64,000 nt of DNA from Streptomyces sp. NRRL F-5123 (GCF_000721495.1 NZ_JOHY01000001.1:310001-374000); one strand, 5' to 3'; positions 1 through 8,637 are shown, counted from the stretch's first letter. Numbers and translations: made by a program. The notes: a model not told the origin generated them from the letters alone.

Positions 1-15
1 GTCGCGCACGCGCTC

Positions 16-55
16 CGCGCCGCCTCGGGCGGTCCGGACCGCCCGAGGCGGCGCG
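16..55. terminator. Perfect 40-bp dyad, terminator-like
   Basis: The sequence is a perfect inverted repeat centred on TCCGGA at 33-38, which can fold into a GC-only stem of up to about 18 bp. It precedes the promoter of the rhamnogalacturonan lyase gene and probably ends transcription of a gene lying left of the window. There is no T-run, which is usual for Streptomyces terminators. Confidence 0.6.
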
Positions 56-97
56 TGATGCGCGGGAGGAATCCGGGCGTGCCCGTTGACCCGCGCG

Positions 98-111
98 TGG
101 GAGCGCTCCCA
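98..111. promoter_or_regulatory. CebR-type operator TGGGAGCGCTCCCA
   Basis: A perfect 14-bp palindrome 49 bp upstream of the rhamnogalacturonan lyase start. It matches the box known for the cellulose-utilisation repressor CebR of Streptomyces. A TTGACC that could be a -35 element lies at 86-91, so a bound repressor would cover the promoter. Identical boxes occur at 51966-51979 and 63563-63576. Confidence 0.8.
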
Positions 112-160
112 CTATGGCTGCGGGTCACGCTCCTTCCCCCCCACGCGACAAGGAGGATCC

Positions 161-2437
161 ATGACCACCCTTCAGCCACGCCTGCGCCGCAGCCGCCTCT
201 GGGCGGCGACCACGGCGGGCGCGCTCGTCGCGGCCGGTGCCGCCTGGGCCGTGCACGCGCCGTCCGGCGCGGCCGCGGCCACGGCCGGCTGCGCCGTCGA
301 CTACTCCGTCACCAACTCCTGGCAGGGCGGCTTCGGCGCGTCCGTGACGATCCACAACCTCGGCGACGCCGTCACGTCCTGGTCCCTCACCTGGACGTTC
401 GGCTCCGGCCAGACCGTCAGCCAGGCGTGGAGCGCGAACGTGACGGTCGGCGCCGCCCGGGTGACCGCGACCAACGTCGACTACAACGGAGCCATCCCCT
501 CGGGAGGCACCGCCTCCTTCGGCTTCAACGGCGCGCTCACCGGCTCGGCCACCGCCACCCCGCCCACCGACTTCGCCCTCAACGGCGTCGCCTGCACGGG
601 CGCCACCTCGCCCACCACGCCGCCCACCACGGCCCCGACGACCCCGCCCACCACGCCGCCGACCTCCACCCCGCCCGCCACCGGGCAGGGCCGCCAGGTC
701 GAGAAGCTCGACCGCGGAGTCATCTCGGTCCGCAGCGGCTCCGGCAACCTGGTGTCCTGGCGCTGGCTCGGCACCGACCCGGACGACGTCGCCTTCAACG
801 TCTACCGCGACGGCGCCAAGGTCAACTCCGCACCGCTGACCGGCGCGACGGACTACCTCGACAGCGGTGCCGCGGCCGGCGCCTCGTACACCGTGCGCGC
901 GGTGGTGAACGGCGCCGAGCAGGCGGCGTCGCCGGCCTCGCTGTCCTTCGCCAACGGCTACCACGACGTGCCGATCTCCCCGCCGGCCGGCGGCACCACC
1001 CCCGACGGCGTCGCCTACACCTACGAGGCCAACGACGCCTCGGTCGGCGACCTCGACGGCGACGGCCGGCTGGACCTGGTCCTCAAGTGGTATCCGACCA
1101 ACGCCAAGGACAACTCGCAGTCCGGCTACACCGGTGACACGATCCTGGACGGCATCACCCTCGACGGCACCCGGCTGTGGCGCATCGACCTCGGCCGCAA
1201 CATCCGCTCGGGCGCGCACTACACGCAGTTCCAGGTCTACGACTACGACGGCGACGGCAAGGCCGAGGTCGTCACGAAGACCGCGGACGGCACGGTCGAC
1301 GGCGCCGGCAAGGTCATCGGCAGCTCCGGCGCCGACTACCGCAACTCCTCCGGCTACGTCCTGTCGGGCCCGGAGTACCTGACGGTCTTCAACGGGCAGA
1401 GCGGCGCGGCCATGCAGACCGTGAACTACGACCCGCCGCGCGGCACCGTCTCCTCGTGGGGCGACTCGTACGGCAACCGTGTCGACCGCTTCCTGGCCGG
1501 CACCGCCTACCTCGACGGCACGCGCCCGTCGATCATCATGGCCCGCGGCTACTACACCCGCACGGTGATCGCCGCGTGGGACTGGCGGGGCGGCAAGCTC
1601 ACCGAGCGCTGGAAGTTCGACAGCAACGACTCCGGCAACAGCTCCTACGCCGGCCAGGGCGATCATCAGCTCGCCACCGCCGACCTCGACGGGGACGGCA
1701 AGGACGAGATCGAGTACGGCGCCATGGCGATCGACGACAACGGCGCGAAGCTGTGGAACACCGGCCAGGGCCACGGCGACGCCCTGCATGTCGGCGACCT
1801 CGACCCCGGTCACCCCGGCCTGGAGGTCTTCAAGGTCGACGAGGACACCTCCAAGCTCGCGGCGTGGTTCGCCGACGCGAGGACCGGCCAGATCCTGTGG
1901 TCCAACCCCAGCTGCGGCTGCGACAACGGCCGCGGGGTCTCCGACGACATCTACGCCGGCAGCGCCGGCGCCGAGTCCTGGTCCTCCGGCGTCAGCGGCC
2001 TGTTCAGCGCCAAGGGCCAGAACATCGGCCGCAAGCCCGGCTCCACGAACTTCCTCGCCTGGTGGGACGGCGACCCGGTCCGCGAACTGCTCGACGACAC
2101 CCACATCGACAAGTACGGCACCAGCTCCGACACCCGGCTGCTGACCGCGTCCGGCGTCCACTCCGACAACGGCACCAAGGCCACCCCGACCCTGTCCGGC
2201 GACCTGTTCGGCGACTGGCGCGAGGAGGTCGTCTGGCCCACGACCGACAACCGGGCGCTGCGGATCTACGCGACCCCGACCCCGACCGACCTGCGGATCA
2301 CCACGCTCCTGCACGACACGCAGTACCGCACCGCCCTCGCGTGGCAGAACACCGCGTACAACCAGCCCCCGCACCCCAGCTTCTTCCTCGGCAACGGCAT
2401 GCCGACCCCGCCGCGGCCGCAGGTCTACACACCCTGA
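161..2437 (+). CDS. Secreted CBM2 rhamnogalacturonan lyase (PL11)
   Basis: A 758-aa secreted polysaccharide lyase. It should cleave the rhamnogalacturonan I backbone of pectin by beta-elimination. An Arg-rich signal peptide (about 1-40) is followed by a CBM2-type cellulose-binding domain (about 42-145, starting GCAVDYSV), a Thr/Pro linker (about 146-172), a fibronectin-like domain and the PL11 propeller (about 270-758). The propeller carries repeated calcium-type DxDGDG motifs (DLDGDGRLDLV, DYDGDGKAEVV, DLDGDGKDEIE). The ATG at 161 was chosen because AGGAGG lies 5 bp upstream; an upstream in-frame start at 86 has no ribosome site. The CebR-type box upstream suggests induction by cello-oligosaccharides, so pectin removal may be co-regulated with cellulose attack. 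Family assignment is strong and exact substrate is inferred. Confidence 0.92.
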   Translation: MTTLQPRLRRSRLWAATTAGALVAAGAAWAVHAPSGAAAATAGCAVDYSVTNSWQGGFGASVTIHNLGDAVTSWSLTWTFGSGQTVSQAWSANVTVGAARVTATNVDYNGAIPSGGTASFGFNGALTGSATATPPTDFALNGVACTGATSPTTPPTTAPTTPPTTPPTSTPPATGQGRQVEKLDRGVISVRSGSGNLVSWRWLGTDPDDVAFNVYRDGAKVNSAPLTGATDYLDSGAAAGASYTVRAVVNGAEQAASPASLSFANGYHDVPISPPAGGTTPDGVAYTYEANDASVGDLDGDGRLDLVLKWYPTNAKDNSQSGYTGDTILDGITLDGTRLWRIDLGRNIRSGAHYTQFQVYDYDGDGKAEVVTKTADGTVDGAGKVIGSSGADYRNSSGYVLSGPEYLTVFNGQSGAAMQTVNYDPPRGTVSSWGDSYGNRVDRFLAGTAYLDGTRPSIIMARGYYTRTVIAAWDWRGGKLTERWKFDSNDSGNSSYAGQGDHQLATADLDGDGKDEIEYGAMAIDDNGAKLWNTGQGHGDALHVGDLDPGHPGLEVFKVDEDTSKLAAWFADARTGQILWSNPSCGCDNGRGVSDDIYAGSAGAESWSSGVSGLFSAKGQNIGRKPGSTNFLAWWDGDPVRELLDDTHIDKYGTSSDTRLLTASGVHSDNGTKATPTLSGDLFGDWREEVVWPTTDNRALRIYATPTPTDLRITTLLHDTQYRTALAWQNTAYNQPPHPSFFLGNGMPTPPRPQVYTP

Positions 2438-2525
2438 CGCCGTCCGGGTGCCGGCGGCCCGGGCGGGGGGCACCCCCCGTCCGGGCCCCCGGGCCGCGGG
2501 CGCGGGCGGGAGGCAGAATGGCGGG

Positions 2526-3377
2526 GTGCCGTTCACACTGAGCCACCCCGCCGCCGTGCTCCCGCTGCTGCCCGGCGGGCTGCCCCGCGGCCCGCTGGTG
2601 GCCTCGGCGCTGGTCGCCGGGTCGCTCGCGCCCGACGTGCCGTACTTCACCGAGTCGCTGGTGCACGGCACCTTCGGCTACGGGGAATTCACCCACAGCC
2701 CGCTCGGCATCCCCACCGCGGACGTGGCGATCGCCGCGCTGCTGGCCGCCGGGTGGCACTGGCTGCTGCGCGAGCCGCTGCTCGCGCTGCTGCCCGCCCG
2801 CTGGGCCGGCGCCGCCGAGGCGCTCACCGCCCCCACCGGCCGCAGCCGCGGCGCCGCGGGCGCGGGCTGGTTCGCGCTGTCCGCCGCGGCGGGCGCGGCC
2901 ACCCATGTGGCCTGGGACGCCTTCACGCACGGCGGCCGGGTGGGCGTACGCCTGCTGCCGGTGCTCGACCGCACCGTGCTGGGGCATCCCCTCTACTACG
3001 ACCTCCAGTTCTCCACGTCCGTGCTGGGCCTGGCCGCGATCGGCTGGTACGGCGCCCGCACGCTGCGGGCCGCCGTTGTCACTGCCACTGCCACTGCCAC
3101 TGCCACTGCCGCTCCCGCTCCCGCCGCCGAGCGCGGGGCGCGCCGGTTGCGGCTGTCCCGCCGGACGAAGGCGGCGGCGACCGTCCTGATCGGCGCGGCC
3201 GCGGCGGTGGGCGTGGCGACGCGGCTGGCGGGCTGGGACGGCCCGCTGCGCGACGCGACCGTATTCGACCTGATCCCGTCGGTCGCCTTCGGCGGCGGCG
3301 CGGGCGCCGCCGTGGGCCTGGCCGGTTACGCGGCGGTGGCCCGGGCCGCGATGGTCCGCCGCGGCGGCGCCGGGTGA
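2526..3377 (+). CDS. DUF4184 family membrane protein
   Basis: A 283-aa protein whose N-terminus (VPFTLSHPAAVLPLL) and following hydrophobic segments are typical of DUF4184, a family of multi-pass membrane proteins related to membrane-bound hydrolases of unknown role. Histidine-bearing motifs (SHPAAV, FTHSPLG, HVAWDAFTHGG) fit a metal-binding membrane enzyme, but no activity is known. The GTG at 2526 was chosen because the family motif begins there; GGGAGG lies 13 bp upstream, which is a long spacing. Codons 186-200 contain a hexanucleotide repeat array coding Thr-Ala then Pro-Ala, a loop likely to vary in length between strains. The gene stands alone. Confidence 0.8.
   Translation: MPFTLSHPAAVLPLLPGGLPRGPLVASALVAGSLAPDVPYFTESLVHGTFGYGEFTHSPLGIPTADVAIAALLAAGWHWLLREPLLALLPARWAGAAEALTAPTGRSRGAAGAGWFALSAAAGAATHVAWDAFTHGGRVGVRLLPVLDRTVLGHPLYYDLQFSTSVLGLAAIGWYGARTLRAAVVTATATATATAAPAPAAERGARRLRLSRRTKAAATVLIGAAAAVGVATRLAGWDGPLRDATVFDLIPSVAFGGGAGAAVGLAGYAAVARAAMVRRGGAG
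3081..3125 (+). repeat. Hexanucleotide tandem repeat (ACTGCC)5 inside DUF4184 gene
   Basis: Five perfect ACTGCC units at 3081-3110 run into GCTCCC units. The array codes a Thr-Ala/Pro-Ala loop. Because the unit is 6 bp, slippage would change protein length without shifting the frame. Confidence 0.85.
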
Positions 3378-3865
3378 ACGGTCCAGCCGAGGGCGGGTGC
3401 GGGGCTGCGGTGGTGGCACCGGGGTCCGGCGGTGGCCTCCGGTCGTGCGGGTGGTCCCTGTCGGTCGCCCGGCCGTGCGGGCGGGGCCGGGTGCCGGCCT
3501 GCGGCGGTGGCGCCGTGACCGCGACCTGACGCCCGGCTCCGCCACCGGCCGTGCGGGTGGGAACGCGGCACCGCGTCGGCCCTCGGCCGCGGCGGCGCGC
3601 CCCGGCCGGCCTGCCGCCCCGGCGGCAGGTCCCCGCGGGCACGGATTCGCAACCCTCCCGGGGCAACCCGCGGGCGGGGCCGAATGGTTGCTACAGGTAT
3701 GGCCAGTGATTCACGTACGGCGGTGGTGACCCGGGGCTGGGCGTGCCTGCTCCCGCGGTGTCGGCCGCGCGTCGCGGCGTTGCCGACTGCGGCGGCGCGC
3801 AGCGGGTAGGCGCCCGCAACACCCCGCTGCTCGCACATACTTCCGCACCGAAGGACTTCACCTCC
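3378..3865. other. Gene-free stretch
   Basis: These 488 bp lie between the DUF4184 gene and the L,D-transpeptidase. An open frame at 3397-3729 has no ribosome site and only Arg/Gly-rich, low-complexity translation, so I do not call it. A locally AT-richer segment near 3683-3713 probably holds the transpeptidase promoter, but I cannot pick out convincing -35/-10 boxes. Confidence 0.5.
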
Positions 3866-4636
3866 ATGGTTTCCCCCTCCCCGCGCGTCCTGCTCTCCGG
3901 CCTGGGCGCGGTCGCGCTCACCGCGCTCGCCGGCTGCGGCACCGCCGTCGGCTCCGGCGCGCAGGATCACGCGGCGACGTCCGGCGGCACCCCGCCGGGC
4001 GCCGTCCGGACCGTGCCGGCCCCGGCGCCGACGACGGCGTCGCCGGCGCCGCGGATGCCCGCCGGGATCGGGCCGGACATGCTCGCGCGCATACCCCGGC
4101 AGAGCCGCCAGTTGGTCGTGGTCACCGGTCGCGGAATCGATTCCTCGCAGGCCACGGTCGTGGTCTACAGCTGGACCGCCGGCGGCTGGCAGCCGGGTGC
4201 CGTATGGCCCGCGCACAACGCCAAGGACGGCTGGACCACCGACCACCACGGCGGTGATTTGCGCTCGCCGATCGGCGTCTTCACCCTCTCCGACGCCGGC
4301 GGGCTGCGCGCCGACCCCGGCAGCAAGCTGCCCTACCACCACTCCGGCGGCTTCCACGTCGGCGGCCGCGGCTTCGAGGGCGAGCCGCTCGCCGGATCCT
4401 TCGACTACGTCGTGGCGATCGACTACAACCGCAAGCCCGGGACGTCCCCGCTGGACTGGACGCGGCCGCTGGGCGCGTCCAGGGGCGGCGGCATCTGGTT
4501 CCACGTCGACCACGGCGGCCCGACGCACGGCTGCGTGAGCGTCTCGCAGGCGCACATGAAGCAGCTGCTCGCGACCCTCGACCCGGCGCTCCACCCGGTC
4601 GTGGTGATGGGTGACGCGGCGTCACTCGCCGCCTGA
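3866..4636 (+). CDS. L,D-transpeptidase family lipoprotein
   Basis: A 256-aa exported lipoprotein with signal peptide and lipobox LAGC (Cys24), followed by a Pro/Ala/Thr-rich spacer and a YkuD-type catalytic domain. The signature HGGPTHGCVSVS near the C-terminus supplies the catalytic His and Cys that form 3-3 peptidoglycan cross-links or attach proteins to the wall. The domain GDLRSPIGVFTLSDAGG is typical of the ErfK/YkuD fold. The ATG at 3866 starts directly at the signal peptide; an upstream in-frame start at 3743 would add 41 residues of low complexity. AAGGA lies about 10 bp upstream. Its last 15 bp overlap the 3' end of the convergent NmrA gene. Confidence 0.85.
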   Translation: MVSPSPRVLLSGLGAVALTALAGCGTAVGSGAQDHAATSGGTPPGAVRTVPAPAPTTASPAPRMPAGIGPDMLARIPRQSRQLVVVTGRGIDSSQATVVVYSWTAGGWQPGAVWPAHNAKDGWTTDHHGGDLRSPIGVFTLSDAGGLRADPGSKLPYHHSGGFHVGGRGFEGEPLAGSFDYVVAIDYNRKPGTSPLDWTRPLGASRGGGIWFHVDHGGPTHGCVSVSQAHMKQLLATLDPALHPVVVMGDAASLAA

Positions 4637-5542
4637 GTCATGCGCGCCTTCCGGGCTCTCCGCGCCTGCCCGCCCGGGCGCCTCGGCCGCCGCCGCGCGG
4701 AAGACGTCGGCGTGCCGGGCGCACCAGTCGGCGAAACCGGCGGGCGGGCGGCCCAGCAACTGCTCGACGGTGTCCGTGCGGAAGCCCGTGGTGTCGGCCC
4801 GCAGGAGCCGGAAGCCCTCGACGATCGCCTCGGCGAGGGCGGGCGGCGCGCCGTTCGGGAAGCGGGCGGCCACCGCCTCCTCGGGTGTCGCCACGGGGCG
4901 GGCGGTGAGAGCGGTCCCCGCCGCGGCCGACAGCATCGCCGCCTGCTCGGCGACGGTGAGCGGTTCGGCACCGGTGAGCGCGTACGCCCGGCCCGCGTGC
5001 CCGTCCGTGGTGAGGACGTGCGCGGCCACCGCGGCGATGTCCGCGGGGTCGATGAGCGTCATCCGGCCGGGGCCGACGGGGTCGAGGACGTAGCGGCCCG
5101 CGCGGATCGTGGGCAGCCAGTCCAGCGCGTTGGTCATGAAGCCGACCGGTCGCAGGATCGTCGACGGTATGCCGGAGCCGCGCACGATCTCCTCGCGCGC
5201 GTGGTGCCAGCGGCCCATCGCGGGCATCGGGTCGCCGAGCACGTTGGTGGACGACAGCAGCACCAGGTGCCGTACGCCCGCGGCCCGCGCGGCGGCGACC
5301 GCGTTCGCGGTGGTCGCGGTGGAGATGCCGGGGGTGAGCAGGAAGGCCCGCTCGACGCCGGCGAAGGCCGCCGCGAGGCCGGGTGGGTCGGTGAAGTCGC
5401 CGACGACGCGTTCGGCCCGGGCGGGCAGGTCGGCCGCCCTGCCCGCGTCGCGGATCAGGACGCGCGGGGCGGCCCCTGCCGCGTCGAGCTGCCGGACCAG
5501 CTCGCGGCCGATGTTCCCGGTGGCTCCGGTGACGAGTAGCAT
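4622..5542 (-). CDS. NmrA/NAD(P)H-binding family oxidoreductase
   Basis: A 306-aa cytoplasmic protein beginning with a Rossmann motif (LLVTGATGNIG). It fits the NmrA/SDR_a5 family, which includes quinone oxidoreductases and NADP-sensing proteins. Further family features are VVGDFTDPPGLAAAF and the HLVLLSSTNV strand. The ATG at 5540-5542 has GGGGAG five bases upstream; a TTG four codons earlier overlaps that ribosome site and was rejected. It is divergent from a MarR-type regulator with a shared 131-bp intergenic region containing a dyad. This is a common arrangement for a redox or xenobiotic-response pair, so MarR control is likely but inferred. Confidence 0.85.
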   Translation of the reverse strand: MLLVTGATGNIGRELVRQLDAAGAAPRVLIRDAGRAADLPARAERVVGDFTDPPGLAAAFAGVERAFLLTPGISTATTANAVAAARAAGVRHLVLLSSTNVLGDPMPAMGRWHHAREEIVRGSGIPSTILRPVGFMTNALDWLPTIRAGRYVLDPVGPGRMTLIDPADIAAVAAHVLTTDGHAGRAYALTGAEPLTVAEQAAMLSAAAGTALTARPVATPEEAVAARFPNGAPPALAEAIVEGFRLLRADTTGFRTDTVEQLLGRPPAGFADWCARHADVFRAAAAEAPGRAGAESPEGAHDSGGE

Positions 5543-5597
5543 GGCTCTCCCCAAGGTCGTTTGCCGTCTAATGACCTGACGGGGCGAAACGCTAGCC

Positions 5598-5612
5598 GGT
5601 TAATGATTAGCC
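5598..5612. promoter_or_regulatory. Candidate MarR operator
   Basis: GGTTAATGATTAGCC is an imperfect 7+1+7 dyad (six of seven arm positions match) in the divergent NmrA/MarR intergenic region. A second related half (TCTAATGACC) lies at 5568-5577. Both are AT-rich against a very GC-rich background, as expected of MarR sites. Confidence 0.55.
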
Positions 5613-5673
5613 GTCAATCGATCTCGCGCGCGGCTGTCGGCGCCTCGCCCGAGGGGGAGTGGGACGCGACGCC

Positions 5674-6102
5674 ATGCCCGAATTCCTCGACCTGCACAGC
5701 CGGACGACCAAGGCCCTGCGCGCGCTCGCGGACGAGGGCATGCGCCGCCACGGCCTGCACTACGGGCAGCACCACCTGCTCGCCGCGCTGTGGGAGCGGG
5801 ACGGTCGCACGCCCGGCGAGGTCGCGGCGAAGCTGCACGTCACGACGCCCACGGTGGTGAAGATGGCCGACCGCATGACGGCCTCGGGGCTGCTGGAGCG
5901 GCGCCGCGACGACCGCGACAACCGGCTGGTGCGGCTGTGGCTCACCGACGCGGGGCGCGCCCTGCGCGAGCCCGTCGAGACCGAGCGGCTGCGGCTGGAG
6001 CAGCAGGTCACCGCCGGTCTCGGGGCCGCCGAGCGCGAGCAGTTGATGGCCGCGCTCGGCAAGGTGCTGCACGCCGCGGACGCCCTGCTCGGCGAGGGCT
6101 GA
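5674..6102 (+). CDS. MarR family transcriptional regulator
   Basis: A 142-aa winged-helix regulator. The core HYGQHHLLAALWERDGRTPGEVAAKLHVTTPTVVKMADRMTASGLLERRRDDRDNR carries the recognition helix and the DxRxxR wing of MarR proteins. The flanking helices (residues about 1-35 and 115-142) would form the dimer interface. The ATG at 5674 was used; a GTG at 5659 is an alternative, since GAGGGGGA sits two bases before it. Divergent from the NmrA oxidoreductase, it probably represses that gene and itself through the TTAATGATTA dyad. No cysteine indicates a thiol redox sensor, so the ligand is unknown. Confidence 0.88.
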   Translation: MPEFLDLHSRTTKALRALADEGMRRHGLHYGQHHLLAALWERDGRTPGEVAAKLHVTTPTVVKMADRMTASGLLERRRDDRDNRLVRLWLTDAGRALREPVETERLRLEQQVTAGLGAAEREQLMAALGKVLHAADALLGEG

Positions 6103-6690
6103 CACCTTCCCCGGACGAGGTCGGCCGCCGGGCCCGGCGAACCGCAGCAGCAGGTCCTTCAGCTCCGTCGCGCGGTAGTGGTCCTTGCCGTACGCGGGGT
6201 CGGAGCGCAGCGGCAGCGGGCCGTCGGGCAGTCGGCCGTGGCTGTCGCGCACGCACGACGGGTCCAGGCCGACGACCTGGAGCGAGGTGCGGATGCCCAC
6301 TTGGGCTTGGTGATCGACATCGCCGCCCGCACCCTGGCCGCCGGGTCGGTGCCGTCCGGGTGCGGCAGCCGCATCGCGTCCTCCTTGCTCAACGGGAGCC
6401 GCGCCGGACGGGGTTGCCCTCGAAGCGGCCGCAGCCCGCGCCGAGGGCCGCGTACGCGTGCAGCGCGTGCGGCGGCAGGACGCGCTCCGGCCCGGCCAGG
6501 GCGGTGCGCAGGGTGGCGAGGTCGGCGAAGGCGGGGTGCGGGGCGGGCTGCGGCGCGGTCGGGGAGAGGCTGACCACGACGACGTGCTCCGGCCCGTGCC
6601 GCTCGCGGAAGTCGGTGAGCTGCCGGGCGAGCGCGGTGGCCTGGGGCGCCTGCCGGCCGGCCGCGGCGGCGACGCCGGGCCCCATGGCAC
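6103..6690 (-). pseudogene. Possible decayed or frameshifted coding region
   Basis: No intact gene fits here, yet minus-strand reading gives protein-like pieces in different frames. One (about 6400-6685) reads QLTDFRERHGPEHVVVVSLS followed by a segment ending LHAYAALGAGCG, which resembles parts of myo-inositol-1-phosphate synthases. A second (about 6110-6300) reads IRTSLQVVGLDPSCVRDS and continues to ELKDLLLRF. A one-base shift near 6297-6303 would join it to an upstream MSITKPK segment. No single start and ribosome site covers the region. I read it as a remnant, or one or two sequencing frameshifts. The identity is unsure. Confidence 0.3.
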
Positions 6691-6726
6691 CGGTTGGGAA
6701 ACCGTCGGCGCGTCAGATCTATTGTG

Positions 6727-6754
6727 TACGGTGTATAGTTTACGATGTATACGA
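6727..6754. promoter_or_regulatory. Tandem AT-rich operator-like repeats before alpha/beta hydrolase
   Basis: Two direct copies of TACG(G/A)TGTATA occur at 14-bp spacing (6727 and 6741). The second also forms the dyad GTATA-N10-TATAC with the first. This AT-rich block, 50-75 bp before the hydrolase start, looks like a TetR-type operator overlapping a promoter. No TetR gene lies nearby. Confidence 0.5.
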
Positions 6755-6800
6755 GGCTGGAAGCATGCGCCGGCCGCACCGCCGCGAGGAGCCGATGCCC

Positions 6801-7694
6801 ATGACCACCGAGACCTTCCCGACCACCCGCACCGTCGAGCTGTCCGCGGGCCCGGTCGACTACCGCGACACCGGCGGTACGGGCCCCGCCGTCGTGCTGC
6901 TGCACGGCCTGCTGATGGACGGCACGCTGTGGGACGACGTGGCGGCGCGGCTGCGCGACGGCCACCGGGTCCTCGTGCCGACCCTGCCGATGGGTGCCCA
7001 CACCCGCCCCGCGCGCGCCGGCGCCGACCTGTCGCCAGGCGGACTGGCCCGTCTGGTCGGCGAGTTCCTGGACCGCCTCGACCTGCACGACGCCACCCTG
7101 GTCGGCAACGACACCGGTGGTGCTCTCGTCCAACTGCTCGTCGCGCAGGCCGCGGAGGGAGCCGCGGGCGCCGCCGCCGCGATGGAGCGGGTCGGCGCGG
7201 TGGTCCTCGCCTCCTGCGACGCCTACGACAACTTCCCGCCCGGCCTCACCGGCCGGACCGTGGTCCTCGCAGGCAATCTGCCGCCCGCCCTGTTCGGGCT
7301 GTTCATGCAGCAGATGCGGCTACGCCCGATGCGCCGGCTGCCCGTCGCGTTCGGGCAGCTCACCAAGCGCGGCGACGCCGCCACCGCCCGCTGGACCCGC
7401 GCCCTGCTGGCCGACGCGGGCGTACGGCGGGACGCGATCCGCGTGCTGCGCGGCATCGCCGCCGACCGGCACGCCCTGGAGCGCGCCGCCGCCGCGCTGC
7501 CCGGGCTCGACAGGCCCGCGCTGGTGGTGTGGGCCGAGGGTGACCGCGTCATGCCGCCCGAGCACGGCCGCCGGCTCGCGGCGGAGATCCCGCGGGCCCG
7601 GCTGGTCGTCGTCCCGGACAGCCGCACCCTGCTGCCGCTGGACCAGCCGGGGCCGCTCGCCGACGCCGTCCGCGAGCTGGTGCGCAGCCGCTGA
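6801..7694 (+). CDS. Alpha/beta hydrolase with Asp at the nucleophile position
   Basis: A 297-aa cytoplasmic alpha/beta-fold hydrolase. The oxyanion motif LLHGLLMDGTLW lies near residues 33-44 and the nucleophile elbow reads VGNDTGG, with Asp104 where most family members have Ser. An Asp nucleophile is known in haloalkane dehalogenases and epoxide hydrolases of this fold, so one of those activities is possible. WAEGDRVMPPEHGRRLAAEIP carries the usual late acid loop. The expected His near the C-terminus is not obvious: the segment is VVVPDSRTLLPLDQPG, so catalysis may be altered. AGGAG lies 9 bp before ATG 6801; an ATG at 6795 is too close to it. Confidence 0.85.
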   Translation: MTTETFPTTRTVELSAGPVDYRDTGGTGPAVVLLHGLLMDGTLWDDVAARLRDGHRVLVPTLPMGAHTRPARAGADLSPGGLARLVGEFLDRLDLHDATLVGNDTGGALVQLLVAQAAEGAAGAAAAMERVGAVVLASCDAYDNFPPGLTGRTVVLAGNLPPALFGLFMQQMRLRPMRRLPVAFGQLTKRGDAATARWTRALLADAGVRRDAIRVLRGIAADRHALERAAAALPGLDRPALVVWAEGDRVMPPEHGRRLAAEIPRARLVVVPDSRTLLPLDQPGPLADAVRELVRSR

Positions 7695-7727
7695 CGGTAC
7701 GCCGGGCGGTACGGGGCCGGGCGGCCC

Positions 7728-8522
7728 TCAGGTCGTCGCCTCGGCGGCGACCGGCCCGCCGCCCAGCGCGTTGCGCAGCCGCGGCTCGGGCATGGCCAGG
7801 CTCGTCATCCGGCGCCAGCCGATCAGCCGCTCGTAGCTGTGGACCGCGTGGATGCCCGCCCGCAGCAGCGCCGTCTTCGCCGCCGGCCAGCGCAGGATCT
7901 CGCCCATGTGCGTCATCACCGCGACGCTGACGTCGCGGTAGATGGCGATCTCGGCCATCGCGCACTCGCGCAGGGTGTGCTGGATCAGCCGCCCGTGGCC
8001 GTCCCGGGCCAGCCGGAGCAGCTCCTCGTGGCAGTAGGCGAGGTGGTTGTCCTCGTCGCGGGCGATCTGCCGCACCGCGCGGCCGATCTCCGGGTGCGTG
8101 CCGAACAGCTTGACCAGCAGCGCCATCTGCTCCGAGGCGCGCTGCTCGGTCACCCGGCTGTGGGCCAGGTAGGTGACGATGTCCTGCTCGCCCAGCGGCT
8201 CGTCGGCCTTCAGCCGGGAGTGCGCGAGCCCGATCCCGGACCGCTCCAGCAGCATCGTGTAGTCGGTGTCCGCGGGCACCGGCGTCGGTTCCAGGTGGCG
8301 GCCGTGCAGCAGGCCGTTGAAGATCCGGCCGTGCTTCTCCTCGTCCGCGCCGTGCCGGGCGATCTTCGGGGCCAGCTCCGCGAGCGCGGGCGGCACCAGG
8401 GCCGCGATCCGGCAGTTCTCCCAGCCGCCCTGCGACTCGCCGCTCGCCGCGATGGAGCAGAAGAGCCGGAAGGACTCGTCGTTGTCGAGGATCTCCGTGA
8501 AAAGGCTGCGCGCCGACAGCAT
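7728..8522 (-). CDS. Ferritin-like diiron domain protein
   Basis: A 264-aa helical protein of the ferritin-like superfamily. Candidate iron ligands occur in two helix motifs: EEKHGR (Glu62/His64) and RDEDNHLAYCHEE (Glu158/His160, Glu166), with further Glu residues at 126-131 and 186-191. It could be a diiron oxygenase or oxidase; no close characterised relative is recognisable. The ATG at 8522 has GAGGAGAAG about 6 bp upstream. The gene converges on the alpha/beta hydrolase and is separated from the GH10 xylanase by a strong hairpin. It is cytoplasmic, with no signal peptide. Confidence 0.75.
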   Translation of the reverse strand: MLSARSLFTEILDNDESFRLFCSIAASGESQGGWENCRIAALVPPALAELAPKIARHGADEEKHGRIFNGLLHGRHLEPTPVPADTDYTMLLERSGIGLAHSRLKADEPLGEQDIVTYLAHSRVTEQRASEQMALLVKLFGTHPEIGRAVRQIARDEDNHLAYCHEELLRLARDGHGRLIQHTLRECAMAEIAIYRDVSVAVMTHMGEILRWPAAKTALLRAGIHAVHSYERLIGWRRMTSLAMPEPRLRNALGGGPVAAEATT

Positions 8523-8637
8523 GGCGCTTCTCCTCTCGCCGCCACCGGATGTCACGACGAGTCAAGGCCGAGCCCGCGGAGCCCGCAACCGGGCGGTCCC
8601 GGCGCTGCGCCGTCCGGGGTACTCCGGGCGGTGAAGA

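Noticed and set aside
125..2671. An 848-codon minus-strand open frame opposite the rhamnogalacturonan lyase
   Set aside because: It is Gly/Ala/Arg/Val-rich low-complexity text typical of an antisense frame in very GC-rich DNA, and the plus strand holds a clear gene.
3397..3729. A 110-codon open frame in the gap before the transpeptidase
   Set aside because: There is no ribosome site, no domain, and its composition is that of GC-rich non-coding DNA.
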